Source: Achromobacter veterisilvae | GTDB taxonomy: Bacteria > Pseudomonadota > Gammaproteobacteria > Burkholderiales > Burkholderiaceae_B | NCBI RefSeq assembly: GCF_900496975.1 | Contig: NZ_UFQC01000044.1 | Location: forward strand, 1-48,621 | Direction: 5' to 3' | DNA: 48,621 bases | In this document: positions 30,143 to 38,968 of the stretch, in pieces | Numbering within the stretch: position 1 is the stretch's first letter | How the letters are laid out: the number at the start of each line of letters is the position of its first letter | Notes under the pieces: model-generated | The model's input: only the letters and a program-made list of their open reading frames with translations | Database searches by the model: none | Told to the model about the DNA's origin: nothing | Translations under genes and position numbers: made by a program

Positions 30143-31003
30143 TCAGGAGCCGGCCTTCCTGCCGCTCGCCACGTCGAGGACCGCGCCGTCTTCCAGGCTG
30201 ATGCGGTAGATCTCGCGCACCACGTTGCCGGCGAAGCCGATTTCGACGATGGACACGTCCTTGAACGTCGTGGCGATGCCCTCGGGCAGCACGGCGTTGA
30301 ACTTGTCCGCTTCCTGCTTCATAGCGTCCTGCAGGCGCGCGTCGTACGGCGTCATGCTGTAGACCAGCGTGGTGTGCGGGTTGTGCGCGCGCACTTCCTT
30401 GCCGTCCTGCACGGTGTTCACGCCGCTCACGCCCAGCGTGCGGACCAGATCGCGGCCGGCGTCGCCCATCTTGGCGTAGACGGGGCCGGTGACGCGCGGC
30501 AGCGGGCCGTCGCGCAGGGGCGCCAGGGCGGCGGTGGCCACGGTGTTGTAGCGCATCATGTCCTCGAAGCCCTGGCCGCTCTTGACCACGCCCAGGTCCA
30601 GCCACCACGGATGGCCCGCGCCTTTGGCGGCCTCGGTGGGGTAGAAGCTCTTCAGCGTGACCTGCAGCGGGGCCGGCGGCTTGGGCAGCGCCTTCAGCAT
30701 GCGGGCGGGCGTGCCGGGATCGGCGCTGTGGAGGTGCACCACCGTTACGTGCGGCATGTTGGGCGTTTCGGCCTCGGCCTTCAGGCCGAGCCGGACCAGG
30801 TCGGCCTTGAGCGCGCCGTTGACCTTGGCGTCCAGGACGGCGTTGACCTCCTGGGGCAGCCGGTACACCACGCCGTAGGTGGCCTTGTGCTCGCGGAACC
30901 CCGGCTGGTCCAGCGCGCTGTTGTCGATGGGCGCCGCGGCGCGCGCGGCGAACGAAGAGGCGAACAGGCCGAGGGCGGCCAGTTGGAAGACGCGCTTGAT
31001 CAT
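30143..31003 (-). CDS. Secreted protein with two HxTx motifs, 2H-phosphoesterase-like
   Basis: The 286-residue protein has a signal peptide (cleavage near residue 23, after ARA) and two His-x-Thr-x motifs, MPHVTVVHLH (His85) and NPHTTLVYS (His210), separated by about 125 residues, as in the 2H phosphoesterase superfamily (LigT, CPDase and relatives). Those enzymes act on 2',3'-cyclic or 2'-5' linked RNA ends and related phosphoesters; a secreted member is unusual. I do not recognise a named family, so the call is a fold-level inference. It is a single gene, 85 bases upstream of the WYL regulator on the same strand. Confidence 0.6.
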   Translation of the reverse strand: MIKRVFQLAALGLFASSFAARAAAPIDNSALDQPGFREHKATYGVVYRLPQEVNAVLDAKVNGALKADLVRLGLKAEAETPNMPHVTVVHLHSADPGTPARMLKALPKPPAPLQVTLKSFYPTEAAKGAGHPWWLDLGVVKSGQGFEDMMRYNTVATAALAPLRDGPLPRVTGPVYAKMGDAGRDLVRTLGVSGVNTVQDGKEVRAHNPHTTLVYSMTPYDARLQDAMKQEADKFNAVLPEGIATTFKDVSIVEIGFAGNVVREIYRISLEDGAVLDVASGRKAGS

Positions 31004-31145
31004 GGTGATTCCTTTTGTCGTGGAGGCCCGCGAGGGTCATCCGCAGTGTGGCCGCCGCGGATGTATCGCGTATTGCACCAAGCAAAAGAATCCCGATGCC
31101 AGCCGCCGCAAGTCCGATGGGAGGCGGAGGCCGGCCGATATCCGC

Positions 31146-31613
31146 CTACCCCAGAAAGACGATGGCGACGATGGCGATGCCCAGCAGCAGGTTCACGCCC
31201 ACCCAGCGGCGGATGCCGCCCATGGCCAGTCCGCCCGCGGGCCAGTCGGACCGGGCGACCGCCGCGCCCAGCCGCGGGTAGAGGGCAAACCGGATGTAGG
31301 CGTAGATGGCCATCATCACGAGGCCGCCCGCGGCCATCGCGGTCCAACTGCGCGGCATGAAGAAGGCGCCGCCCGTCTGCGCCGCCTGGGCGGCTTCCTG
31401 CCCGATCATCGCGATGCCCGACAGCAGGATGAGCACGACGGCCGCCAGCACGGCGTTCAGGAACGGGCCCAGCACCGAGGCCATGAGCCGCAGGCGGACC
31501 GGCGGTTCCAGCCGGGCCGCGGCGGGGCGCAGGAAACAGTGGGCGAACAGCATGCCTCCGACCCAGAGGATCACGGCCATGACGTGGACGAACTTGAGCG
31601 CGCTGTAGAGCAT
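31146..31613 (-). CDS. CopD-like integral membrane protein
   Basis: The 155-residue protein has four predicted membrane helices. It begins MLYSALKFVHVMAVILWVGG, typical of the CopD-like/DUF2269 type membrane proteins, with His10 in the first helix and a second His in FAHCFLRPA. Similar proteins are annotated as copper resistance D-like, but metal transport is unproven. It is a single gene between the 2H-like protein and hurI. The 142-base gap on its downstream side shows no feature. Confidence 0.72.
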   Translation of the reverse strand: MLYSALKFVHVMAVILWVGGMLFAHCFLRPAAARLEPPVRLRLMASVLGPFLNAVLAAVVLILLSGIAMIGQEAAQAAQTGGAFFMPRSWTAMAAGGLVMMAIYAYIRFALYPRLGAAVARSDWPAGGLAMGGIRRWVGVNLLLGIAIVAIVFLG

Positions 31614-31721
31614 GGGGGGAATCCGCCTCGTGGGAAGGGCCGCCGGGGGCGGCGAAACCTGTCCCCATCATATCCCCGTCAATGCCCGGCGCGCGGACTT
31701 GACCTGGATCATGGTTTTGCA

Positions 31722-31747
31722 TTTAGAATGAGATTGATTTCTATTTG
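31722..31747 (+). promoter_or_regulatory. Fur-like box upstream of hurI
   Basis: The AT-rich block TTTAGAATGAGATTGATT followed by TCTATTTG resembles overlapping Fur hexamers and closely matches the block at 15586-15617. It lies 26-51 bases before the hurI GTG. In Bordetella the heme locus is repressed by iron through Fur, which fits this site. Confidence 0.65.
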
Positions 31748-31772
31748 TAGTAAAGAGTCCAGGGAGCCTGAC

Positions 31773-32282
31773 GTGCCGAACCCCGTGCTCGCTTCGAGCG
31801 ACGCCGTCCACCTTTTGTATCGCGCGCATCATGGCTGGCTGCATGGCTGGCTGCGCGCCAAGCTCGGGAACACTTTCGACGCGGCCGACCTGGCGCAGGA
31901 CACGTTCGTCCGGGTGCTGCGGCACCGCCATGAGCTGGACGCGCTGCGCGAGCCGCGCGCCTATCTCACCACGATCGCCAAGCGCCTGCTGATGAACCAC
32001 CACCGGCGCCGGTCGGTGGAGCAGGCCTACCTGGAAGCCCTGGCCCTGATGCCCGAGCAACTGGCGCCCTCGGCCGAACAGCGCCTGATCGTCCTGGAAG
32101 CGCTGCAGGAAATCGACGAGATGCTGGCGGGCCTGTCGCTGCCCGCGCGCCAGGCCTTCCTGATGGCGCAACTGGAGGGCCTGAGCCACGGCGAGATCGC
32201 GGCCAGGCTCAACGTGTCGCTGCGGTCCGTGCACCGTTACATCGCCAAGGGATTCGAACAATGCATCATGGCGGCGATTTGA
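31773..32282 (+). CDS. hurI: ECF sigma factor, FecI type (heme uptake)
   Basis: The 169-residue protein has region 2 (AVHLLYRAHHGWLHGWLRAK then FDAADLAQDTFVRVLRH) and region 4 (GLSLPARQAFLMAQLEGLSH then IAARLNVSLRSVHRYIAKG) of FecI-like sigma factors. With hurR and bhuR it forms a cell-surface signalling system: heme at the receptor releases HurI to transcribe bhuRSTUV. I chose the GTG at 31773 because AGGGAGCC lies directly before it at the right distance. Its 3' end overlaps hurR by 22 bases. A Fur-like box lies just upstream, so the gene is probably derepressed by low iron. Confidence 0.92.
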   Translation: MPNPVLASSDAVHLLYRAHHGWLHGWLRAKLGNTFDAADLAQDTFVRVLRHRHELDALREPRAYLTTIAKRLLMNHHRRRSVEQAYLEALALMPEQLAPSAEQRLIVLEALQEIDEMLAGLSLPARQAFLMAQLEGLSHGEIAARLNVSLRSVHRYIAKGFEQCIMAAI

Positions 32283-33271
32283 CCGCGCTGCCGGAGGCGG
32301 GCGCGGAACTGCCCGCCGTCGAGCGCAGCGTGGCGCGCGAAGCCGCGCGCTGGCTGATGCGGCTGAGTTCGGGCCGGGCCACGGAAGCCGAGCGGCGGGC
32401 CTGCGACCAGTGGCGCGCCAGCAAGGCCGAGCACGAGCACGCCTGGCAGCGCGCGCAGCGCGTGAACGAGCGCTTCGGCCTGATCCCGTCGGCCCTGGGC
32501 ATGGCCACCCTGAACCGGCCGGCGCTCAAGAACCGCCGCGCCGCGCTCAAGACGCTGGCGGCGCTGGTGGCGGCCGGCCCGGCCGCCTGGGCCGCGTGGC
32601 GCGCGGACCCCCTGGACTGGAGCGCCGACTACCGCAGCGCGGCCGGGGAGCGGCGCGACGTGCAACTGGCCGACGGCTCCATGCTGCACCTGAACACGGG
32701 CAGCGCCGTGGACGTGATGTTCAGCGCCACGGCCCGCCTGCTGCGGCTGCGTTCCGGCGAGATCGCCGTGCATGCGGTGGCCGACACCGCGGCGCGCCCC
32801 AGGCCGTTCGTGGTGCGCACCCGCCTGGGCGACATCGAGGCGCAGGCCTCGCGCTTCTGCGTGCGGCAGGAAGGGGTTTTTTGCCGGGTCAGTGTGCAGG
32901 AGGGGCGGGTCCGGGTCAGCAGCGCGGCGCAGCCGGGCGCTTCCGTCAGCCTGTCGGCCGGAGAGCAGGGCAGCCTGACGGACGCGGGCGTGTCGCCGCC
33001 GTCGCCCGCGGATCCCCACGCCAGCGACTGGCTGCGGGGCGTGCTGTATGCCAGCCGGATGCGCCTGGATGCCTTTGCCGCGGAACTGGACCGGTACCGG
33101 CCGGGCATCCTGCGCTGCGCCCCCGAGGTGGCGCACCTGCGGATCTCGGGCGCTTTCCAGTTACGCGATACCGACGCGGTGCTGGCCGCCCTGCCGGCGA
33201 CCCTGCCGGTGCAGGTGCGCTACCGCACGCCATACTGGGTGACCATCGGGCCGCGCGCGGCCGATGCCTGA
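32261..33271 (+). CDS. hurR: FecR-type anti-sigma regulator
   Basis: The 336-residue protein has a cytoplasmic N-terminal sigma-binding domain (AREAARWLMRLSSGRATEAE then WRASKAEHEHAWQRAQRV), a weakly hydrophobic transmembrane stretch (about residues 92-107), a FecR domain (YRSAAGERRDVQLADGSMLH, then LNTGSAVDV), and a C-terminal secretin/TonB-short-N-like part. It couples the receptor BhuR in the outer membrane to HurI. The ATG overlaps the hurI stop region, so the two are translationally coupled. Confidence 0.9.
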   Translation: MHHGGDLTALPEAGAELPAVERSVAREAARWLMRLSSGRATEAERRACDQWRASKAEHEHAWQRAQRVNERFGLIPSALGMATLNRPALKNRRAALKTLAALVAAGPAAWAAWRADPLDWSADYRSAAGERRDVQLADGSMLHLNTGSAVDVMFSATARLLRLRSGEIAVHAVADTAARPRPFVVRTRLGDIEAQASRFCVRQEGVFCRVSVQEGRVRVSSAAQPGASVSLSAGEQGSLTDAGVSPPSPADPHASDWLRGVLYASRMRLDAFAAELDRYRPGILRCAPEVAHLRISGAFQLRDTDAVLAALPATLPVQVRYRTPYWVTIGPRAADA

Positions 33272-33320
33272 GGCCGGCGACGGCCGCAACGAAAATCTTT
33301 TAGGAAAAGCTGTCCGATTT

Positions 33321-33349
33321 GGAATTCACGCGGGTCAGGGTCTGTATAG
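33321..33349 (+). promoter_or_regulatory. Candidate HurI-dependent promoter of bhuR
   Basis: GGAATT (33321-33326) and GTATAG (33344-33349) are 17 bases apart, 41 bases before the bhuR ATG, within the 118-base hurR-bhuR gap. The -35 is similar to the GGAAAT-type elements of FecI-family sigma factors. In Bordetella bhuR has a heme-inducible, HurI-dependent promoter in this gap. The exact bases are a guess. Confidence 0.3.
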
Positions 33350-33389
33350 GCAAACGAATGCCGACACCTTTTGGATCGAAAGGACGACC

Positions 33390-36008
33390 ATGGCTCATCT
33401 TCCCGCCGGCCGCGCAAGCGGCTCCCGACCCGCCCGAGGCGCGCAATGCCGACTGACCCATCTTGCCGCCGCAGTGCATGCGGCGCTTGCCCTCACCGCG
33501 CTGTCCGGCGCCCTGCTGCCGGCGGCCGGCGCATGGGCCCAGGCGTCGGAGCAGGCGCAGGCCCGCGGCTACCGCATTCCCGCGGGGCCGCTGGCCGAGG
33601 CGCTGCCGCGCTTTGCCGACAGCGCGGGCGTGACGGTGCTGTTCGACGCCGCGCTCGTGGGGCAGCGCCGCACGGCCGGACTCGACGGAGTCTATTCGGT
33701 GAGTGAAGGCTTTTCGCGATTGCTGGCGGGCAGCGGCCTGGGCGTGCGGGAACGCAGCGCCCGGGTCTACGTCCTGGAGGCGCAGGCGCCGGCCGGCGTG
33801 ACGCAACTGCCGCCGGTCAAGGTGGAAGGCGAGGGCGCCGTGGCGGTGCCCGCCTGGCAGACCAGCACCGACCGCAAGCGCATGGACGATCTGCAGATCA
33901 GGAACTGGAGCGACCTGGGCAAGCGCGCCGAACCCGGTGTGAGCTTCAACCGGCAGAACAACAGCATCAACATCCGCGGCCTGGACCAGGACCGCGTGCT
34001 GACGCGCGTGGACGGCATCCGCCTGCCGTGGCTGGACGACGGCGCGCGCGGCGTGAAGGGCGGCCTGGAAGCGGTGGATTTCAACAGCCTGTCGCGGCTG
34101 GACATCGTGCGCGGCGCGGACGCGAGCGGCGGCGGTTCCGGCGCCATATCCGGCATCGCCGACCTGTACACGCTGGATCCGTCGGACCTGCTCGGCGACG
34201 GCAAGACCTTCGGCGCGCTGGCCAAGACGGACTACGATTCCGCCGACAGTAGCTGGGGCGCCAACGCGGCGCTGGCGGGCCAGGTCCACAACAACACGTT
34301 CTGGCTGGTGCAGGCGGGCGTGCGCAACGGCCACGCGCTGGACAACCGCGGCGACGTGGGCGGCTACGGCGCCAAGCGCAGCGAACCCAGCCCCGAGGAC
34401 TACGACCAGCGCAGCTTCCTGCTGAAGCTGCAGCAGCGCGTCGAAGGCGGGCACCGCTTCGGCCTGACGGGCGAATACTTCAAGCGTAACGCCGACATCG
34501 ACAGCATGTTCGAGCAGGGCGCCGGCACCAGTTATCTCTACGGCGAGAACAGCACCCGCAAGGAAACCGAGCGCGAGCGCGTGTCGTTCGATTATTCCTA
34601 CAAGGCGTCCGGCGACGGCGGCATCATCGATACGGCCTCGGCCGTCGTCTACTGGCAGCGCCTGAGGCTGGACAACTCGCTGGACGGCGTGCGCAGCGTC
34701 GATTCGCGGGCCTCCGCCATCCCCGGCGATCCCTTCCGCTACGGCTTTCCCAGCGGCGCCTACGGCCGCAGCAATTCCATCCAGCAGACGCTGTTCGGCG
34801 TGAACGGCGAACTGACCAAGCGGCTGGCCGGCGCATCGGTGTCGCAATTGTGGACGGTCGGCGGCGAGTGGTACGGCAACAAGACCGAACAGAACTCCAG
34901 CGGCTACGACAATTGCCCGGCCATCCCCCCGGGCCTGCCGGCGCCGATGGGCCCGCGCTCCTGCGACATGCTGCACACCAACCAGGCCGACGTGCCGCAG
35001 TCCAAGGGCAGCCAGTGGGCCCTGTGGGTGCAGGACGAGTTCAGCTTCGCCGACGGCCGCTACACGGTCATGCCGGCCCTGCGCTACGACCACTACGAAC
35101 AGAAGCCGCGGTCCACCGCCAGCTACGACAGCAATCCGAATGCCGGCGCGCTGCCGCCGTCCAACAGCGGCAGCCGCTTTTCGCCCAAGCTGCTGGCCAC
35201 CTGGAAGGCCCGGGACGACCTGAGCTTCTACGCCCAGTACGCCTACGGCTTCAAGGCGCCCAGCCCGACGCAGCTCTACACCAACTACGGCGGCCCGGGC
35301 ACCTATCTGCGCGTGGGCAATCCCTACCTGAAACCCGAGACCAGCAAGGGCTGGGAGCTGGGCGCCAAGATGGGATCCGACGACCTGGGCGGCGCGGTAT
35401 CGTTCTTCGACAACCGTTATCAGAACTTCATCGACGGCGACGTGCCCCTGAATGCGAGTTCGCCGCAGTGGCAGCCGGGCTGGGATGGCCAGTATCCTTT
35501 GGGGGTGAGCGGGAACGTGAACCGCGCCAAGGTGCGCATCTACGGCGCCGAGGCCAGCGCGCACTGGAAATTCTCGCCGGGATGGCGCACCTGGGGCTCG
35601 CTGGCGTGGGCCGTGGGCAAGGACGAGGGCACGGGGCAGTACCTGAACTCCGTGGCGCCGCTGAAAGCGGTGCTGGGGGTGGGCTACGGCCGCGACGTGT
35701 GGGGCGTGGACGCGATGCTGACGACCGCGCTGCAACGCAACAAGGTCGAGTATCCCGACGCCGCGGCCGACGCGCCCAACCCCGATTTCAAGGCGCCCGG
35801 CTATGGCGTGGTGGACTTGATGGGCTATTGGCGCCCCGCGGCCGTGAAGGGGCTGCAGGTGCAGGCGGGCGTTTTCAACCTGTTCGACAAGAAGTACTGG
35901 GAGGCCATCAATGTGCCGACCGCCGGCGCCACCGCGATTCCGCGTCCGGTCGATTGGTACACGGAACCGGGGCGCAGCGTCCGCGTCTCATTGACATACC
36001 AGTATTGA
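33390..36008 (+). CDS. bhuR: TonB-dependent heme/hemoglobin receptor with STN signalling domain
   Basis: The 872-residue protein has a signal peptide (cleavage after AWA near residue 50), an STN signalling domain (residues about 58-130, YRIPAGPLAEALPRFADSAG), then plug and barrel. The plug carries SINIRGLDQDRVLTRVDGIR and LDIVRGADASGGGSGAISGI, the pattern of hemoglobin receptor family members including BhuR. The barrel ends in SLTYQY with a terminal Tyr. GAAAGGA precedes the ATG. The STN domain contacts HurR to report heme binding. Gene order hurI-hurR-bhuRSTUV matches the Bordetella heme locus. Confidence 0.93.
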   Translation: MAHLPAGRASGSRPARGAQCRLTHLAAAVHAALALTALSGALLPAAGAWAQASEQAQARGYRIPAGPLAEALPRFADSAGVTVLFDAALVGQRRTAGLDGVYSVSEGFSRLLAGSGLGVRERSARVYVLEAQAPAGVTQLPPVKVEGEGAVAVPAWQTSTDRKRMDDLQIRNWSDLGKRAEPGVSFNRQNNSINIRGLDQDRVLTRVDGIRLPWLDDGARGVKGGLEAVDFNSLSRLDIVRGADASGGGSGAISGIADLYTLDPSDLLGDGKTFGALAKTDYDSADSSWGANAALAGQVHNNTFWLVQAGVRNGHALDNRGDVGGYGAKRSEPSPEDYDQRSFLLKLQQRVEGGHRFGLTGEYFKRNADIDSMFEQGAGTSYLYGENSTRKETERERVSFDYSYKASGDGGIIDTASAVVYWQRLRLDNSLDGVRSVDSRASAIPGDPFRYGFPSGAYGRSNSIQQTLFGVNGELTKRLAGASVSQLWTVGGEWYGNKTEQNSSGYDNCPAIPPGLPAPMGPRSCDMLHTNQADVPQSKGSQWALWVQDEFSFADGRYTVMPALRYDHYEQKPRSTASYDSNPNAGALPPSNSGSRFSPKLLATWKARDDLSFYAQYAYGFKAPSPTQLYTNYGGPGTYLRVGNPYLKPETSKGWELGAKMGSDDLGGAVSFFDNRYQNFIDGDVPLNASSPQWQPGWDGQYPLGVSGNVNRAKVRIYGAEASAHWKFSPGWRTWGSLAWAVGKDEGTGQYLNSVAPLKAVLGVGYGRDVWGVDAMLTTALQRNKVEYPDAAADAPNPDFKAPGYGVVDLMGYWRPAAVKGLQVQAGVFNLFDKKYWEAINVPTAGATAIPRPVDWYTEPGRSVRVSLTYQY

Positions 36009-36071
36009 TTCCGAGCCGCCGCCAGCCGGCGGCGGCTTTCGCAACCCGATTCAACGGCCGGAGGGCCCACT

Positions 36072-37121
36072 ATGAGCAGCAACACCGATTTCACGTCCCG
36101 CGCGCAGGCGCTGCGCGCCCGCAACGAGGCCCTGGCCGCCTCCCAGCCCGGGCTGCGCGCCCGCAACCTCGCCCAGGCGCTGGGCGTGTCCGAAGCCGAG
36201 TGGGTGGCGGCGGGCTGCGGCGGCGTGCAAGCCACCGCCCTGCGCGGCACGCCCCAGGAAATCTTCCGGGAACTCGGCACGCTGGGCGAAGTCATGGCGC
36301 TGACGCGCAACGACTGGTGTGTGCACGAGCGCCACGGCGTGTATGAAGACATCCAGGCCGAAGGTCCGGTGGGCTTGGTGCTGGGACCGGACATCGACCT
36401 GCGCGTGTTCTTCACCGCCTGGAAGTCGGCCTGGGCGGTCGAACAGGACGGCCGCCACAGCCTGCAGTTCTTCGACGGCGCGGGCGTGGCGGTGCACAAG
36501 GTCTACCGCACCGAGGCGACCGACGCCGCGGCCTACGACGCGCTGGTCGCGAAGTTCGCGGGCGAGGCGCAATGGCCCGAGGCCGCGCCCTATGCGCCCG
36601 CCGCCGACGCGGACCGCGTCGAGGACAGCGCGCAATGGCGCGAGGCCTGGCTGGCCATGCAGGACACGCACGAGTTCTTTCCGCTGCTGCGCAAGTTCAA
36701 GGTGTCGCGCCTGGCGGCGCTGGCCGCGGCGGGCGAGGACCTGGCGCAGCCCGTGCCCGCGGATTCCGTCGAACGCATGCTGGAATCCGCGGCGCAGTCG
36801 GGCCTGTCCATCATGTGCTTCGTGGGCAACCGCGGCATGATCCAGATCCACACCGGCCCGGTGCGGCAACTGCGCCGCACCGGCCCCTGGTACAACGTGC
36901 TGGATCCGAAGTTCAACCTGCACCTGGACACGACCGCCATCGCGTCGGCGTGGGTGGTGAACAAGCCGACCTCCGACGGCTGGGTCACCTCGCTGGAGCT
37001 GTATTCCGCCACGGGCGACCTGATCGCGCAGTTCTTCGGCGAACGCAAGCCGGGCAAGCCGGAACTGGCCCCGTGGCGCGAACTGATGGCCAGCCTGTGC
37101 AGCGTGCCGCTGGCCGCCTGA
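36072..37121 (+). CDS. bhuS: Hemin-degrading/heme-trafficking factor, HemS family
   Basis: The 349-residue cytoplasmic protein consists of two tandem HemS/HmuS/ChuX-type halves: LGEVMALTRNDWCVHERHGV in the first and SGLSIMCFVGNRGMIQIHTG in the second, with NLHLDTTAIASAWVVNKPTSDG near the C terminus. HemS-family proteins bind heme delivered by the ABC importer and degrade or pass it on. AGGG precedes the ATG. The gene follows bhuR after 63 bases and precedes bhuT by 10 bases, so it belongs to the same operon. Confidence 0.94.
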   Translation: MSSNTDFTSRAQALRARNEALAASQPGLRARNLAQALGVSEAEWVAAGCGGVQATALRGTPQEIFRELGTLGEVMALTRNDWCVHERHGVYEDIQAEGPVGLVLGPDIDLRVFFTAWKSAWAVEQDGRHSLQFFDGAGVAVHKVYRTEATDAAAYDALVAKFAGEAQWPEAAPYAPAADADRVEDSAQWREAWLAMQDTHEFFPLLRKFKVSRLAALAAAGEDLAQPVPADSVERMLESAAQSGLSIMCFVGNRGMIQIHTGPVRQLRRTGPWYNVLDPKFNLHLDTTAIASAWVVNKPTSDGWVTSLELYSATGDLIAQFFGERKPGKPELAPWRELMASLCSVPLAA

Positions 37122-37131
37122 GGACGATGCG

Positions 37132-37971
37132 ATGAAGACATGGTTGGCAGTGGCAATCGGGTGGATGCTGGCCGCGGCCGCGGCCGCGCACGCGGCGCCG
37201 CCCGGGCGGGTGGTGACGCTGGGCGGCAGCGTGACCGAGATCGTCTACCAGTTGGGGCAGGGCGGGCGGCTGGTGGGGGACGACCTCTCCAGCCTGTATC
37301 CCGAGGCGGCGACCAAGCTGCCGCGCGTCGGCTATTACCGCTCGGTGCCGGTGGAAGGGGTGCTGGCGCTGCAGCCCGACCTGGTGCTGGCGTCCGAACA
37401 GGCCGGTCCGCCCGACGCGCTCAAGCGCCTGGGCGAGGTCGGCGTGCGCGTGGTGACCGTGCCGGATTCGCCCTCGGTCGATTCGCTCAAGGCGCGCATC
37501 CGCAACATCGCCGAGGCGCTGGACGTGGCCCCCGAGGGCGAGCGCCTGGTGGAGCGCATCGGGCGCGAACTCAAGGAGGTCGAAGCGATCCCCGTCACGC
37601 AGGCGCGCGCCGTCCTGCTGATCAACCGCACCGGCACCCTGCAAGGGGCCGGGCGCGGCACCGCCGCCAACGAAGTCATGGCGATGGCGGGCCTGGTCAA
37701 CGTGCTGAAGGACCAGCAGGGCTACAAGCCGGTTTCCGCCGAAGCGGTCGGCGCGCTGGCGCCGGACCTGATCGTGGTGACGAAGACTTCGCTCGAAGCC
37801 ACCGGCGGGCCGGAGAAGCTGCTGGCCATGCCGGGCATCGCCTCAACGCCCGCCGCCGCGCGCCGGCGCGTGATCGTCATGGACGACCTGCTGCTCCTGG
37901 GCATGGGCCCGCGGCTGCCGCTGGCGCTGACCGAGCTCAAGCGGGAGGCCGCCGGTGCGATGGCGCGCTAG
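37132..37971 (+). CDS. bhuT: Heme ABC transporter substrate-binding protein
   Basis: The 279-residue protein has a signal peptide (cleavage after AHA near residue 22) and the short heme-binding-protein form of the BtuF fold: RVVTLGGSVTEIVYQLGQGG, VGYYRSVPVEGVLALQPDLV and GRGTAANEVMAMAGLVNVL. The Tyr in GYYRSVP region is a likely axial heme ligand, as in ShuT/PhuT. AGGA stands before the ATG. Its end overlaps the bhuU start by 17 bases. It delivers periplasmic heme to BhuUV. Confidence 0.94.
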   Translation: MKTWLAVAIGWMLAAAAAAHAAPPGRVVTLGGSVTEIVYQLGQGGRLVGDDLSSLYPEAATKLPRVGYYRSVPVEGVLALQPDLVLASEQAGPPDALKRLGEVGVRVVTVPDSPSVDSLKARIRNIAEALDVAPEGERLVERIGRELKEVEAIPVTQARAVLLINRTGTLQGAGRGTAANEVMAMAGLVNVLKDQQGYKPVSAEAVGALAPDLIVVTKTSLEATGGPEKLLAMPGIASTPAAARRRVIVMDDLLLLGMGPRLPLALTELKREAAGAMAR

Positions 37972-38968
37972 CGCCGGGCGCGCCAGGCCGCCGCTGGCCC
38001 TGCTGCTGCTGGCCGTGGCCGTCGTCGCGGTGGCGCTGGCCGCCAGCAGCAGCGGCGCGGTCCGGATCCCGCTGCGCGAACTGCCGTCCCTGCTGTGGGG
38101 CGACCCCGCGCCCGGCAGCGAACTGTGGCGCAACGTGCTGATCGACATCCGCCTGCCGCGGGTGCTGTTCGCGCTGGTCGCCGGCGCGGCGCTGGCCATT
38201 TCCGGCGCCTCCATGCAGGCGCTGTTCCGCAACCCCCTGGCGGAACCCGGCCTGATCGGCATTTCGGCCGGCGGCGCGCTGGGGGCGGTCGGGGCCATCG
38301 TCCTGACCTCGGGCGGATTCTGGATCCTGGCACCCTCGGCCTTCGCGGGCAGCCTGCTCGCCACCTTCTGTGCCTACGCCCTGGGCCGCCGGGTGCCCGG
38401 CGTGGCGGGGCTGCTGCTGGCCGGCATCGCGATCAACGCGGTGGCCGGGGCCGTGATCGGCCTGTTCACGTTCGTCGCCAACGACGCGCAACTGCGCGAC
38501 CTGACCTTCTGGAGCATGGGCAGCCTGGCGGGCGCGAACTGGAAGCTGCTGGCGTTCCTGGGCCCATGGGTGCTGCTGGTGTCGCTGTGGCTCATGAGCC
38601 AGTGGCGCGTCATGAACGCCCTGCTGCTGGGCGAGCGCGAGGCCCAGCACCTGGGCTACGCGCTCAAGCGCGTGCGGGCCCGGCTGGTCCTGGCCTGCGC
38701 CCTCATCGTCGGCCCGCTGGTGGCGGCCACGGGCGGCATCGCGTTCGTGGGCCTGGTGGTGCCGCATCTGGTGCGCATGACGCTGGGCGCCAACCACCGC
38801 TGGCTGCTGCCCGCCTGCGTGCTGGGCGGCGCGCTCGCCCTGGCGCTGGCCGACTGGCTGTCGCGCGTCGCGGTGGTTCCGGCCGAACTGCCGATCGGGC
38901 TGGTCACCAGCCTGGTGGGCGGGCCGTTCTTCCTGTGGCTGCTGGCGCGCGGCCGGAGGCACGGATGA
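37955..38968 (+). CDS. bhuU: Heme ABC transporter permease
   Basis: The 337-residue FecCD-family permease has about ten membrane helices with the family motifs IRLPRVLFALVAGAALAISG, LFRNPLAEPGLIGISAGGAL and GGIAFVGLVVPHLVRMTLGA. It forms the channel of the heme importer with BhuV. The start is GTG at 37955 with GGGAGG before it. Its end overlaps bhuV by 4 bases. Confidence 0.95.
   Translation: MRWRASAGRARPPLALLLLAVAVVAVALAASSSGAVRIPLRELPSLLWGDPAPGSELWRNVLIDIRLPRVLFALVAGAALAISGASMQALFRNPLAEPGLIGISAGGALGAVGAIVLTSGGFWILAPSAFAGSLLATFCAYALGRRVPGVAGLLLAGIAINAVAGAVIGLFTFVANDAQLRDLTFWSMGSLAGANWKLLAFLGPWVLLVSLWLMSQWRVMNALLLGEREAQHLGYALKRVRARLVLACALIVGPLVAATGGIAFVGLVVPHLVRMTLGANHRWLLPACVLGGALALALADWLSRVAVVPAELPIGLVTSLVGGPFFLWLLARGRRHG

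Noticed and set aside
33300..35735. Long minus-strand open frame opposite bhuR
   Set aside because: No domain can be seen, and the composition is that of an antisense frame in GC-rich DNA.
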